In this document: one piece after another, positions 1 through 15,400 of the stretch
Position numbering within the stretch: position 1 is the first letter of the stretch
Layout of the letters: each line of letters opens with the position of its first letter
Source: Trichostrongylus colubriformis
Lineage: Eukaryota; Nematoda; Chromadorea; Rhabditida; Trichostrongylidae
NCBI GenBank assembly: GCA_963978905.1
Contig: OZ022257.1
Location: 44,960,203-45,024,202, forward strand
Reading direction: 5' to 3'
Length of the DNA stretch: 64,000 nucleotides
Position numbers and translations under genes: made by a program
Notes under the pieces: model-generated
Seen by the model: only the letters and a program-made list of their open reading frames with translations
The model's database searches: none
Told to the model about the DNA's origin: nothing

Positions 1-465
1 CTTGATCAGAGGTGTTCCAAAAACCAACCGCTGACCTGTCAGCTGTTTCCTGCATTCGTTGAGAAACAGCTTCTTGGCCTGCTATTGTGCTAACCAAACG
101 AGCTTTCTCTGTGGAGTCCTTTGACTCTATGTGAACAACGCTTATTCCCACGCGTTCATCTGTGATCGCTTTCGTACTGACTCCAGTACGTTCTACGCGT
201 GCCTGCTCTATCGAGCGATCAGCACCGAGGCGTTCATCTCGTATGGCTTCTTCACTGAATATTCTCGTCTTCTCTTCACATTTACTCTCCTGCATTGAAA
301 CCATGGTCTGCAGGACTTGCTGGTCCCTGCCGGTGACTTCCACACTTGCGTACTGTGCAAGTGGTTTACTTAATTTACCCGTTTGAATTTGTAGTTCGTG
401 TTGTTCTGATAACGTCATTGTTTCTTTGTGTTGTTTTTCTATTGCCTCTGTGCCGCAGGTCAGGT
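1..465 (-). CDS. Exon of the large charged-protein gene, open at the window edge
   Basis: The frame is open from a TTTTGCAG acceptor (exon begins at 465) to base 1. The preceding exon ends at 967 after one base of a codon (G), and this exon supplies AC, giving Asp, so the phase matches. The translation continues the Glu/Gln/Ser-rich, Ala- and Arg-spaced style of the large exon (for example LSEQHELQIQTGKLSKPLAQ). The intron is 466-966 and shows no recognised element. Confidence 0.75.
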
Positions 466-3400
466 CTGCAAAATCATTTATTTACTACGCTCACTTAATA
501 CGTATGCACACAGAATATATCTCCTACTATACGTACTTAACCATGCCCAAGCGTGATGTAGATACTGCGTAGCGACTAACTATGCAAAAGCTCACTAGGC
601 TGAAGCCAAATTTCAATTCACGTTCAAAGCAGTTGTCTAGGTGTTTAGATGAGTCAGCAGGGTAAGCCTAGCTAACAGCATTCATCCATTAGCGATCTGA
701 ATCGGCCTACGGCCACAAACTCTTCCTCATCACTTAGCTGTATGACCATATGACCCTTCGTATAGCTCCGTTCTGTAATGGTTTAACGTTCGCGGAAGCT
801 GCTGCCACTTACTCAAAAGCTCGAGCTAGCACTACTAGGTTATCGATAGCGTTTCTACCTCTACCACAGCTACCACTACCAGCTGCTACGACTAGAACTA
901 AATCGACGCCTTTGTAACTCAAACTATTATAAACGGGGTTCATTCTACACAACAAACACGGCTCACCTGTAACGAGATGTCGGCTCGCTTCTCTACGCTC
1001 GAACTCGTCCGTGTACTCAGTTTGGAGACTTTCGGATTGGAACATCTTCTCTGAGGTATGTAGCACCTCTTTGGTGAGATGCTGTTCACGGATTTTCTGT
1101 ATACGTTCGCCAAGATGCAGACCAAGGGCTGCCATAGCGTAATTGCCAAGCACTTGCTTGTACATGAAGTATACAGTCACCTCGGCGGCGGCATCTTTTC
1201 GACGTATACGTAAATCTTGATGAAAATTTTCATCACGTAATTTATGATGCTCAGAAAGCTTTGAGAGATGGAAGGAGGCGGATCTAAGAGTGGCTTGCGG
1301 CCACGCTACGAGCGCTTCACCCCGTGGAGGAAGCATTGTTTTATAATTGGTGAGGTGGAAGCTTTTTGTTGTGGTACGAGTGTCTAGGTCAATAAACCCA
1401 CCTGTGACCGCTTCAGCTAACGCGGCCGATGTTGCTCCATGTGCTCCTCCGGTGTTCTTCAGCATCACAGCGCAGTGTTCCTGTGCTTGTCCATATTCGG
1501 CAACGTGTGTCATGGCTTCCTGTCGATGTCGATCGCGAATTTTTACCGCGGCCGTCTCAACTTTGGCTCCTTTGCTGAGCATCAGTGTCGAGCTGGCGAC
1601 GTGGCTCTCGGATGCCCACGCTCGTAGTGTCGATGAACTCATGTTGGCTGTCGCGAGGTCTTTCTGGACGCTTATCAGCGAAGGTAAAGACGTCTCTTTT
1701 TTGATGGCGAGATGAGACGTCACCGCACTATCCGAAGCTGCCCGAGTTTTGAGGAACTCTCCCCTGACATGCTTGTCCTTCATTGTGCCGTCAGCATACT
1801 GATCCAGCAATCCGGGCATTTTCTGAAGATAGATCACACTAGTTGCATGCTCCTGAGACATCTCATTGAGTTTCGCTGCAACGTTGATCGTGTTCGGAGT
1901 CTTGGATGAGCTCTGCACCCCAAGCATCTCTCCGGTATGGCTTAGTCCGGTCGAGAATGTGACGTGTTCAAATTCGGCTGCTGCAGTTTGGAAATTTGCA
2001 GCATGTAGGTTCTTCTCTTTCCTTACGACATTTGCCTCACCCTGTCGTGGCTTGGTGTTTTCAAATCCGTAAAGCATCATAGCCTGCTCCTCTCGCATCT
2101 CACGGAAGCGACCAAGAGCTTTGGAGCGAGAAACGGCGGCTAAGTTACATTCTGCGAACATGTCTTTGTCTCCCTGCTTCACGATATTCTGGAGCGCTAT
2201 CGTCACATTCGCGTACTGCTCACTGAGCTCTCTGCCTGAGAAGGACTCTGCCCACAGAGATTTGTCTTTTCGAACCACTGATGCTTCCTCGGAGTCATCA
2301 CTGGGGACCATGAAAGCGGAGTTTACCTCACACGACGCTTTCTTCATCACCGCTCGCTTGATTTGCATGAATTGCGGCTCATACGTGTTGACTGTCTCGA
2401 ATACAACGTCAAAATAGGAATCGGACTCTTTTTTAACCAAGTCCACTATGGTTGGCGAGCCACCATCCCATTGCACAGATTCCTCAGATTCGGACTCAAA
2501 GTGCATGCGTTCCTTGCGGAAAGTTTTTTCTCCTCGCAGAGTCAATCCTTCCATTTCCATCGCGTACTGACCACCTTGGGCTTCGCGTTCTTCCATAATT
2601 ATCTTCTTAGGCGGCAAAATCTCCTCAGAGGATTCTGAATCAAAAGCTCTCTCGCGACGCTTAATCACAGCCTCGCCAATGAGTTTCAAGCCCTCCTGTT
2701 CCATTTCGTAACTGCCACCTTGGGCTTCGGCCTCTCTTACAATTCTCTCTTTTTCTACCTTTACTTCGTTAGCCACGGCCTTTTGCAGAAGTGCTTCCTG
2801 CTCTTGAACCAATTTCTGGGTCGATAGATCCTCTTCTTCAGCAGATTCTACTCGTCGTTGAAGGCGGCGTAGTGACGTTTCTTCCTCAAAGAATTGTCCA
2901 GCTTGCTCCATGGCAAATTCTTTCGAGAACTCCTGTTGACGTCGTTGGGCACGCCTTCGGGTCAGAATCATCGATATTGCCTGCACCAGAGGAACGGCAA
3001 TGTGGACGGTGAAGTTAGAGCTGTCTTCTCGTCGAATCAAATCGCAGTCGGCGAACGCATTGGCGCATCTGGCCTTCGCCACAATTTCCAGCGAATCATC
3101 AGTTTCCAAACGACGAGTTCTCTTAAGTAAACCTTCTCCTTCGAAATGGTAGCCCTCTTGCATCAGTTTGATCTCAGCTTTCTCAGGTTCACGCAGTTGC
3201 TCCTCTTCACGCTCCAGTGTATCCACGTAGATCTTCTCGACCTTCTCTGTCTGAATCGGTGATGGAGTTCTGTCAGCAGTAGCTTCGTAATGGAGTGCCT
3301 GTGGAATTTCTTCTTCCAAGTAATCGTCTGCCCTTTCACCAATCACGTACGTCTTCAAAATGTTGGTGACATCTTCGACAACCTCCACTTCGACATGAGT

Positions 3401-6400
3401 GACAGCACTGACGGAGTCCGCATCTTCCTGCAGATCCCTCAAAAGGCGTTGACCAACCTCTGACAGATAGTCCTTCTTGTTCTGAAAGTAGTTGCATGGT
3501 GGTGGAAAAGTATATTTGTAAATGTGTTCGTTTCAATCAATTGCCTGCCCCACGCGCTTTCGACTTGCAGAGGTGTAAAAGAGACGGATGCGCCAAGTCT
3601 CCTATTCACTATGCACTATATGACGTACGTATTTAGAGGAGAGCTCTTAATATCTCGAAATTTTCGAGGTCAATGTGAAGAAAGAGTAGCAGAAGAGGCC
3701 AGCCTAAGCCATGGCGTGAAATTTTCCGGCGGATGATCCCATTCTCACGAGAGATTCCTTTCTGCACAAAGAGGTTCTTTGACCCACCGTGGAACTCCAT
3801 ACCCTCTCAAAAGTGCCAGGGTACTGCGTCATAAGGCTACCATCCAACCGGCTGAGGGTCGATTAGTCGAATTTTCGCTTCGCGGCGTCACACTCGCGGC
3901 ACCTTTAGTACGAGCGGTTTGGAATTCCGCTCGAGACGGAATGGGCTGGTACGGTAAAGGACCTCTGAAGATTGCACCTATTCTCAGCGCTGGCAGCTAT
4001 TTGCTTTTGTTCTTATGCTTTCTGTGAGGATTGAAATATTAAGGGTGATTTAACTGTTATTGTTCTATCTCATTCTGCTGTGAGTGATCCATAGAAGTTT
4101 CTTCAGGAGCATTAACATTTTACGAAACATATCAAGATAACACAACAATCAAAAACAACTTCAAGTACAATGGAAGCAGTGATAGCTATGCCTTTATTAG
4201 CTTTGAAGGACGATGGAGAGCTCATATTGCAGTCTTAGGAAATTCAAATTTACACATGTAGCTGAAAATAGGTGCAATCTTTGAAGGTCTCTTACGTTAC
4301 CAGCCCACTGCGCCTTGAGCGGAATTCCAAACGAATCGCACTCGCCACGCCGTTCACCGCAGGCGGTCTCGCGAAATTTTGACCAATCGACCCCCACCCC
4401 CTCCACTCACGTAACCCAATTTCCGTATAGCCCGCAGTCATAGTTTGCAACAAACGCACGTTTCACACAAAGCGCAAGTGCCATGCGAAGCGTCAAGGCA
4501 AGCTCGTGATCAATATTGTAAAGAGAGTATGGTGAATTCTGAAGTGAAAAACAGTACTATTGCTTTCGTTTAACGCGAAGTATGAGCGCAAATAATTCAC
4601 AAGCGACATTCAGGACAAGAGCGAAATAATAAAGGAGGGGGAAGTAAATCTCAATAGGTTGGGAATCTTGCCGCTAGGCCTCTGGTGAAAATGGGGTTTT
4701 CTACCCTGAAAGATGCAGCTCTTTTTCTGAAAACCTATATTCCATACCTCTCAGCTAACGGACTAGAGAAAAGAATTTCGTTATTGATTCGTCTCATAAT
4801 CAATGGAAGAGAAATCAATGCCACCCGATGTTAAGAATGAAAGACTCCGCACCAAACTCAGCAATTTTCAGTCAGGAACAGCAGTTTTCAACTGTTAGGG
4901 TAACTTCAGCATTGGCAGTTGTTAGAAGAGCATAAGCAGATGACTCACCATAAACTCAGGTATTTCGAGTGTTGCTTCCTTTTCCATTTTTGTCTCACCG
5001 TTTTCGATCAAAGTGATCTTGAACTTTGAGTGACCGTCTTTCACCTGAAAGTCGATTACGTTTATGATTCAGTAAATTATCACCCATTATTAATGCATCA
5101 GGAGTGTTCACACATACCTCTTCAAGTATGAGGCTTTTCTTTCCGATAGTCGACTTGATCTGAAACTTACGGAAAATCAATGACATGCGACGTAATTTGA
5201 ACAGTATGTGGAAAATAAAAGAGTCTGACGCAATCTGAAGGCATCAGGGGGTATAAGAAGCGATATGGCCATCCAGAACACTGAAAAATCCAGGAGAAGG
5301 GATTTACATTCCAGCACGAGAAGCAGGGGTGACGTTACACCGGATACTGCCTTGGAAATTCGAAAGTACAAGGATAAGAGGATGCAAAATTTCGTAAATT
5401 GATGTCATATGTTACGAGACATAGCCACGTGGGTGGAGTTTGGAAGGGCTGTAAGGGTATCGAGAGAACGGCCATGGCCGAGCCACTACTGGTGTACCAC
5501 AACAATAGTTTGCTTGAGCGTTCATCCAAAGCCTCAGTGTTTTTCGTATTGAGCAATTACGGGGAATCTTCCCTAATCAATTTCCGCGCCTTCTCCAGCT
5601 TATCCCTAGCGTTAGTGTCGCTCCATCGCAGGTGCTACGGCTGCCTCTACCTTTTATCGCTTCTTTAGGCTCTTCGGGATCATCTGCCTGAGGTCGCGAA
5701 CTTTAAAGCTTTTCATAAGAAAGTGATTCTCTCACACCCTCACAGTTCTTCAGAGATATATCCTGATTTCTCGAACTAGGACAATCATAACTTGATGTAT
5801 ATGTAGATAGTAGTTAGGGATCATAAAAAGGGATGAAAGGGAGAGTACACAAGGAACCTTATCTGATCCAAGTCCTTTCCGCTATCCTTCATTTCCTATA
5901 TTTATTTATTTATCAGTATGACGTAGAGGACAAAGGTTGTGGCGTTAATGAATTCCTTCTCCGAGATGCGCCGCGCATTCTGATTCCATTCAGAATCTTG
6001 GTGCAAGTGAATGCAATTTGGCCTATACGATTACTTGCAGGGTCAGTCAGTGTACAAGCCGGTGTTTCTATCGTCCCAAAACGTGTCTGATACCAATTCG
6101 TCTACCACAGAGGGACAGAGGGCTTAGTCGACCTGGGAGGATTTTGATAGGGAATTGACCTCCCATCATGACAGTGTAGTGCGCCCCACCTATACCTCCT
6201 CCACCCTCCATTATCAAATACTAAACCCTATAACTTGAGATACAGCGCTACTCAAAAAACACATTCCACATTCGTAAGAAAGAGGACACTCTCTAGATCG
6301 GAAACTTTGCCACACTCTCGTATGTGCAGTGGGGCGGTGTTACACGTCTTTCCGACAACGCTTTCCTTCGATCCAGGAAATGACGATTCAGGGAATGTCT

Positions 6401-9400
6401 GATAGCGGCGGACCTGCTTTGAAGCTCATTGCCAGATATAGTTGGTGGCTACATAAACTGGCACGGAAAGGGCATTCCAAAGAATCACTTTCGAGAAAAA
6501 CGAACCTTGTAATTGGTGACCGTGTCTCGAACCGTCCACGCACTCGACACGCAACTGTCAACCGTGATCAGATCAGCGCCAACTATTTTCTCCATTCGAA
6601 GCTTACCCTCGACTGTTGTTCTGACCTTAAAATGGTTGGCTAAAAATCTGCTATATTCAAGAGTCGCTACTAATTGTTGCGTTTCAGAAAACTTGCATCG
6701 CTAAATGCTATAAACTCTATGAGATTCAATAAGCTTATGATCCTGTAGCATACCTTATAATTTCAAAATGTTTTAAACGCGCTAATGTAGTCACAATAAG
6801 GCGGGTGAAGCTACTTACGCCAGAAAATCGCTTCGCGGTGTCACCAGTACGACTTGCGAATCAATTGCCCTTGGGAGCCCGGCAGAGCGTGGCTGCGTCA
6901 CCTCTTCGCTTCCACCCATGCCACAGTGCCTCGCTTAAATGCTGCTATGCCCTGCCGCCGTAACTCGCACCCGCCGCGCCGCTCACCGCGGACGGCCACG
7001 CGATTTTCTGGCGTGAGTAGCCTCACCCCAATGAGGCGCTTAATTCTCAGCATAGGTGTCAAGTAAAATGCAATCTTTCAGCAAATGCCTTCATGGCGCT
7101 AGATTACACGCAAAGCGGAATATATATGGATACGAATCACCGATTTTTACTGACTGAGTATCATTGAATCAATTGGCATAACGGATTGATTCTACTCTAA
7201 ATGTGTGAGAATTTGATCACCTGAGCAAGCTTTGAGCTTCATTCGTGAGTCTAGAGGTAGTTGATAGACACCAATTCGAATAGGGTATACCATTCTTACA
7301 TACTGAACTTAAAACCTTGCGCTCACCAACAAAATTTGTTTCCGAAACTACTTCGCTGCAATATCTCTCACGTATTTAGATCGAAAATTCGGTAAATTTT
7401 TTCGAAATAATGGTCTTTTTAGCCACTGCACAAAAAAAAATTCACCGCGCTACTTATACGGGTGCAATCCACTGCGAAACGAAGTTTGGAAGACTTCGGA
7501 CTTTGAACTCACCACTGGTGGTCCATGCTTCTTTTTCTCATAGTCGACAATTGTCTCAGTGCGGCGTGTGCCTATCGGTGATAATGCTGCTTGTGGCTGA
7601 TGCTGTGGCACCGGCGGTAGCGCCTGCCGATGCGAAGCATATGGTGATGTTGGAGTTGCGGCAGCAAATTGCCGATGTGGGGTGTACGGTGACCCAACTG
7701 GAGATTCTCTCATGTAACCGTTCGACGGCATCGCGTAGTTGGCACCAACCGTGTCACTGCGACGACGTGGTTGTGGGCTCAGAATGTAGGCCTAAAACGG
7801 TGAAAAATAATGTGTGTATCAATATATTATAGAATACTGTAAGATCTCCCTCCCCCCCCCCCCCCCACCCCGAAATGGTACACCTTGACAGAAAGAAGAC
7901 AAAATGCGTTTAGTAATATAATACCCTGAAGGAATCGTGTTCTTGTATCCATATATTTATGTTGTATTCGCCTAATAAGGGTGATATACAGCTCTTCAAA
8001 GTCGTGGCTGAGGGAGCGGGGCTTTGGTGTAAATACCCGCCCGTCGTCCACAGCAGTTGGAGACGAAGAATGGTATTGTTTTCGTAGTTTTCTATTCCCA
8101 CTATGCGTCTCCCACCACAGCGGACGACGGGGTGGGCATTCACTCTGAGGCTCCGCCCCTCGACCACCACTTTGAGGAGCTGTATCTGGGCGGAATTTTC
8201 ACTTTTTTTGCATGCAACTTTACATGCGGCCCTTATTAAGCAGATACAACATAAATATATGGGCAACAGAGAAACCCATTTTCCCGTGCACGATTCTTTT
8301 AATCGATCCAACAGGGTGCGCTGCGCTCCCAACTTTCATGTTAGTCAAGATCCCTAGATTGCGGAGTGTCCAAAGCAGGGGTACTTGCATAGAGCTGTAC
8401 AGTACATCTGTCTTTTAGGAAGACCTTATCCATAATTGCTTTCTAACCACTCTGAAAGAACTATGAAGGAAATAGGATGCTTCTGATTATTCTATTCTAG
8501 TGATTCATGTAGGCCGCGGTAACCAAACCAAACAATGCATCGAAGTGCTACCTGCCGTTCATCGACAAACTCGTCTCTCGATTCTCGCATCTGCATTTCG
8601 TTACGCCGTATCGCCTGTGGTGATAGACCGTTTGATCGCATACGACTTGATTCGGGCAGGCCATTGACCTGATATCGAGCATCGAGAGTCTCGTCGTCGG
8701 ATTCCACACCCCAAGTGTGGACCTTCTCGACATGTAGACGACCGCCATCCTGCAATGTTTGCGTTCATGCTCAAACCATACTGCTAGCCTTTTCAGGGTC
8801 TAAAAAACGAAATGCCCTTACCTTTGCCCTAATTACCCTATTTACAGAGCTGGTAGACGCTGCTTTTGGCAAGTAATCTGCGGCCGGGTTTATCCTGAAA
8901 AAAGTAAATTTGTCATAGCAGATCATCTTTAACGGCGCAATTCGCGACTATTAACGTGTTTAAGTTCTTTCTGTGAGCAGATTGCCCGGTCCTCTACCCC
9001 AAAGAGTTCACCTTTACCGCGGTGCGAGGATGAGTCACATGGGCACATAGAATCTGTATTAGTCGACGGAGTGTAGGAAATTACATGGTCAATGGGACTT
9101 GCTATCGTTTGCGATAAGACAGGGAGAAATGTCCAAGCGGCCACTTCCAAGCTGTAACACCGTCGGAGCCGAAGGTCAGAAATTATGATCAGGTAGAAAT
9201 TAAGAAATTGAGCTCTATTTATAGGAGTTTCTAGGGTGGCTCTCAGTCGCTTACGATTTCCTCAGTTTCCTTTCAAATCTTTGCTGAACGCGGTAACCCA
9301 TGAAGATTATCCATAGATTTGACTTCGTGGGGAACAGGCTCCGACTCCTAATCATACCGCTCACGGTTGCCTGATGCCCGGTGGCGCCTCAGAGCATGAA

Positions 9401-12400
9401 AGCATTTTTACGCACACAATGAGCATTTGCAGGCTCCTTTGAAAGTTAATAAGGGCCCCTTTATACATTACGGTGCCGGCAAAGTACCAGGGCGGTGTAA
9501 AGCGCCTGCCAAAACCTCTCTGAGAAACTCGACATTGAGCAGCAGCATAAAGTAGCCTTTCTCTATCACAAATGTGCAGTGTGGAATTCGAAACCACGAC
9601 GCAAACCGGGGGTGTCGTGAAAGTGTTTCGTTGGTCCAAATCACCAGAGTTACGTACCGCCGTACTTAATAAAGACAAAACTAATATCCTTTTACACTAA
9701 AACCTGTACTCAGGATTGCTACAGCAACTAGCTTCAGCATTCCATATATTTTCAACTGTATTTTATCCAGGCAGTCACGATTACTTGTTTATATGTATTA
9801 TACGTATCCAACTAGACTATGTATTTAACTTCACATATCTTCATCTTTACTATTTAGCCTTTACCTTTAACATATGTAAACCAGCTATGTTGCTAAATCC
9901 TTGAAATGGCTAGTGAAAGGAATCGTCCACGGAAAAATGAGTTTCTGTGATACCCATATGTTTATGTTGTATTTGCCTAAGGTGGACCTCATGCAAAGTT
10001 TCACGCGAAAAAATATGAATCTGGCTAAGATACAGCACCACAAATTGCGTCCGGGTGGGAGGGGCCTCCGAGTAAAAGCCTCGTCCCGCCGTCCGTCGCC
10101 GTTGGGAAAGTAGAGTGGGACTGTTTACGTAACTTCTGTCCCTACAATGCGTCTCCGACCACGGCGGACGACGGGACGAGGCTTTCACTCAAAGGCCCCG
10201 CTCACCCGGACGTACTTTGTGGTGCTGTACCTCAGCCAGATTCACATTTTTTCGCGTGGAATTGTATGAGGCCCATATTATGCAAAAACAACATAATCAT
10301 GTGGGTAACACAAAAACTCATTTTTCCGTGGACGATTCCTTCAAATGAGTGTCTCGCAAAGAGAACATAATCATGAGCGATCTGACCCCTCGGAACACTC
10401 GCCACACACTCCAATGCACCGTTGAACATGACCAGTTTGAAGTGGGCTATTCATTGCCCGATTCCGTGGATATTAGATTGACCAAGTGAATGAATTTTGG
10501 AAAAAGATTCATAGTTGCACCCGGAGCATACGGGAACACTGGTTGTGTACACTTATGACGAATTTTCGCGCGGCCGCGCGCGGCGAGCGATGCCGCGGAT
10601 TTCTTCGCGTGTGATTGCGTACAGCGCAACACTCCCTTTGGATATTTACGCCCGGATTAATTATTTGTTAATTACGATTGTTATCATGTAATCCTATCGT
10701 TTCTTTTACTTTTTATGTCACCATTTTGTCTTTTTAAAGCAGAAAAGCTACTGTTTTTTAGATAATGATGAGATAAACAGCCATTTCTCAAAGGACCTCC
10801 ATGGTACCAGACCCTTGCGCCTTGAGCGGATTTCCAACTGACCGCGGCAAGTTGTGCTGGCGACGGCGCGAAGCGAAAAGTCGCAAAGCGGAAAACTGTC
10901 ATAAGGGTACACACCCGAAGCAGCTATGCGCGTCTTTCCAGCGCTTTGAAGTAACCATACACGATGGGTGCTAGGATGAAAATATTATAATAAATACGAC
11001 GCACTTTCTTGATGATGTGAACGATACCGCAGCACCTCGTTCAGGTTCAGAGCTGAGCCGCAGCAGGTCAAGTGTGGCTTCATCAAGCTCTGTAAGTGAC
11101 TGCTGTGTGCTCCGTGAACCTGGTCCTCGTGGATTACCGAAAGCTGAACAACTCTTCTATTAATCGAAATGAGCGGTAGAAAACTACACTTCACTGCCAC
11201 ATTCCTATTATAAGTTAGTACTATGTCTCATGATATGCCGCAAAGTTCAATGCTATTCTATTATTGAGTACTATACAATGTTGAGCTATACATTATAGAC
11301 GACCACAAAGAAACATGCATCAAAGTAAACACCTCAGTGTATGTCGGGAATTCTAATCACGATGTGACACCAGGTTACCGCGATCAATTTTGAAGAAAAC
11401 TTAGAAGCAATTATGTTCAATTGTGGAATAAGAATATGGAGACGCGAAGCAGTGCCACCCACATTCGAGAAAAAAATTGAATGGAATGTTAAGAAAATCG
11501 AAAGTGGAAAACCCATCAACCATCGAGGACGTGTTTTAGCGCACTCTGCATCACTGAGGAGGTGATGCAGACGGTGAAAGCAGCCAAGCCATTCATCCTC
11601 GAACGTTGCTCCAAAGAGCATCAAAAGAAGTTCACTGGTCCCGATCGTAATAGTTCCGTCACACTGTGCCAAGATTAAGTCAGCAGGACAAAGTTTGGAT
11701 AAGGATTCAAACTGCAAGAAACTGGAAACTCTCCATTTCAGAGTATGGCGCGTGTAGTGAAGCGCTTAATGTGCATTTACGACCACAAGATTTCTTTTGG
11801 CTGACATGCTAGTGTAAGTAAAAGTCGCCTTCTCATCTAATATTTGCTACGAATTTCTGCATGTTCACTACGGTGCACTGGTTATCACATCCTGGACTTG
11901 AGGAGGCCTGTATGTACGTGGGTCACTATTTATATTTCGGGAATAGGCAATACTGTTATCATGAGAGTAAATCTGATGCTTCCACCGTAAAGTTCGCTTT
12001 TTTTCAACTATATCCCCCATCATTCAATTTGCCGTGCGGCGCTATTTATTTACTTTATAAATTTTTGAAAATTTTGTCGACACAAGCCTTTTTTGGTGCA
12101 TTTGTCAAATTGTGTGGGTTCCAGCGGAAAAATATTTTTTGCAAATCCATGTGTTCAAGTAAAAATGCATGTTTGTTGGTGGAAATAATGTTCAGGGATG
12201 CCTTTTGGGATGGGTGACATGGCGATCTTGCTTAATCGTATTGCACACAGCATCGATGTTCTCGGAAACAACTGCTAATTTCGGACATCCTTCACGAATC
12301 TCGTCGGGCAGCGGACTACGACAACGATTGAATACCCTAAACCAACGATACACTGTGGTCTTTGATAGAGCTTCATTGCCACATTTTTCTTAATTTTTTT

Positions 12401-15400
12401 AAAATTCCGTTTTCATTTCCTGAAAAAACAAAATTTCTCAGATGAATATAAAATAAACAAATAGTGCCGTGCGGCAAAATGAATGATGGTGTATATAGTT
12501 TAAAAAAGGCGAACTTTACGATGGAACCATCAGATTTACTCCCATGATAACAGTATTGTCTATTCCCGAAATATAAATGGTGATCTACGTACATACATAT
12601 GTCACAAGTTCCTGTTTCTTTGTGGTCTACTTCTATTTGAAGCCAACTATTCTACAATTAAATGAACTAATTATAACTTTCAGTTATCATACATTTACTT
12701 GTACAGTAACCATTTGGTGTTAATTACTGGTTATGGTCCATACAAGTGAATCTACGTTATACACAGCTAAAAAATCGAGGGTGTGTGCCATTTGGGCAGA
12801 AAATTCGCGTGGCCGCCTTTGGCGCGTGATGAGATGGTGCGAAGTAGGAGCAGTGTACTATAGTTATGTCCTGAAGCGATTACGCCTAGAGTAAGCCGTA
12901 GAGCACCGACTTCGCTTCAGTACCCATTTAATATGGCGCGCGTAGCTCGCATTATCGAGACGCACGCCGGACGCCGCAACGTAAATTTTCTGTTCTAATG
13001 GCACACGCATAAAGTTTGATTGTACAACGAACTTTCGTTGCTGTCAAGTGATAGACCTGAAAAACCAATGTACGATGGGAAAGCAAAGAAAGGTAATGAA
13101 ATATGAAAGAAAACAGTCGTCAAGTGTGGGTGAAAAAAAATCAAACAAAAGGCTGAAAATCTCTGCTGAATCGACTTGAAAGATGAATTAGAAGAGATCA
13201 ATACCTCTCGGTCGATATTGCATTTGAGCTCGAGCAGCGGTATCTATTGGTCTTTCGGTGAAACGGACATTACGAGGTGAAGCGGGCATTGATGCTGAAA
13301 TGATAATTATTGATTTATTCCACTAAATAATCGATATCAACATGCTATTTGTGGGGTGCGGAGGTGCGTTCAACATATTCTGCTTTGAGCGAGGAATAAG
13401 ATGCTTCCGTGTCTCGGTTTTCCTGCTGTATGAACGCTCGCGTAACCCAGCCTCGCCAGCTTAGAACAGCATCATGAATATTGAAGATTTGCATTAAATT
13501 GAAATTGTCACATTTGCTCATCCTGCAACCATGGTTAAGCGTAAATTCATGGTTCTTCGAAAAAAGGGGAGAGCGTATTTTGGCAAGAGAAGCGAGGGGA
13601 GGTACCTGGTGATCGCAGATCGAGGAATCTACACCAGACTACAATCTGGGATGTTTCTGAATCCTGGGGAAAACGATGCGCTTGAGAAGGTGATCAATTG
13701 CTAACCACACTTTGCATTAGTTAGTCTTGAGTAATGCAAAATATAAGTATCGATCGACGATGTTTTAAAGACTACTGGTGTTGCAGTTTTTACAGCATTA
13801 TAAAACCAAAATGGAACAGGATGCTATACCCTAAGCGTCTTCATGCTCAACGTTTTAGGAGTCTCGACGGGTCGGCAGGTTGATGTAATCGCGATTTGTA
13901 GTTTTTGGCGATGCCACGTACCACCACACTAGTCTATCCCCATTAAAAAAGTTCAAAGTCGCAGATGCGCGGATCCGCCGATGATCGCCAAGTATGAATA
14001 GACGGTTGCGCTCATTGTTCCGATGGACGCGTTCATTTTCCTGGAAGCAAAAACTTCGACTCAAAAAGTTTTCAATGAACGTAAGCTGATCATTATAGGT
14101 ACCGGGATGCGCATTTCGGATGTGTACCTTTATGTCAGGATTCCGCACGAGGACGAACAGCGCGCGATGCAGTGTGTGCGAGCTATGCGCGCTGCGGTAG
14201 TTGGGTCTTAAAACGATTACACGGCAATGCTTGGGGCACGATACGCAGTTGACCTTCAGTCGCTTTAGAACCCAACAACATGGCTCCTTTAGCTGGTCCG
14301 CATTGTCGCTTGCGACATGACCCGGTGCGAAATCCTGACATAAGGGTACACACCCGGCAATTTACGCCTACAGTAACATTCGCAGTTCGTGTAGTTCGCC
14401 GTAACGTCGAGTGTGAATTGATTCAATTTTTTCATCACAAGCACATTTTTTTTATTCTTTCGTTTACTCTCCCTTTACTTGTTTCACTTATTAATTGCTG
14501 TTTGTTGTTTCACTTGTTTAACATCATCATGGATGAAATCAGATTCGCTCTGCGCGACACCAAATGACAGGGGTGACGGCTGGGACACACGAATCTAGGC
14601 CGTGACCTTGTAACAGCCTGTGGCCCTTACCCTGTGACATGAATAATTCACACAATTTGACTATACGACGGAACAGACTTGCAAGGAGGACACGATTAAC
14701 ATGAGCAAATTGTCTGAATTATTCATGTCACAGGGCCAAGGCCACAGGCTGTCACAGGGTCACGGCCTAGATCCGTGTGTCCCAACCTACAGCCCAAGTG
14801 ACAGTGGCGTCGGCCTCCCCTGCCCGCCGCCAGCAGGCAATTCGGCCACTGAAGTATAGAGTCCGAGGTGAAACGCGCCAGAATCGCAATGATGCCCCGA
14901 AAGCGCGTCTTTCAGCGCGAATTTCTCTATACTTTATCTCTTCTTTCCCCCTTCCCGGTGCTCTTATGTCTCATAGCTAGTTTAAGCGTCAAATAAGAAG
15001 TAATGGTCTGTAGAAACCCACGTGCACCCTACTAGGCGTCAAATAATCAAAAAACAATTTACTATGACTACTTTTTGACGGAAACTCTTTCCACATATTT
15101 TTGTTACTTTCGCTTTCACTTAGTGTCCTCCTTCAGTTGAAAATATCCAACAAATCACTCCAAGTTTTGATATGATCATAAGCTGAACTGCTGACGCACA
15201 ACAGCTTTGTTTACGGTGTATCATATCGTTGAATTCTAAACATATAGCCTGTGCATCCACTTATTTTTAGACAACAGTGCGGTCTTCTAGAAGGTTTGGA
15301 AAATTTCCGTGATTTCCGCCTTCCCTCTTCAGCTAGCTTTCAAAGGTGTTCTCAGTAAAGCCGACGGATTTCGTGGCAAGCGGGGCAGTGTTATTTACAT

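Noticed and set aside
1347..2638. Plus-strand frames of up to 122 codons over the giant exon
   Set aside because: They lie opposite the 838-codon minus exon, have no motif and no paired splice sites; they are shadows.
6500..6650. Protein-like minus-strand stretch (KLRMEKIVGADLITVDSC)
   Set aside because: Could be a retroelement relic, but no recognisable motif or boundaries; left unannotated.
11030..11093. Plus-strand Ser-rich exon ending at GTAAGTGAC
   Set aside because: Same bases fit the minus-strand gene with matching phases on both sides, which is stronger evidence.
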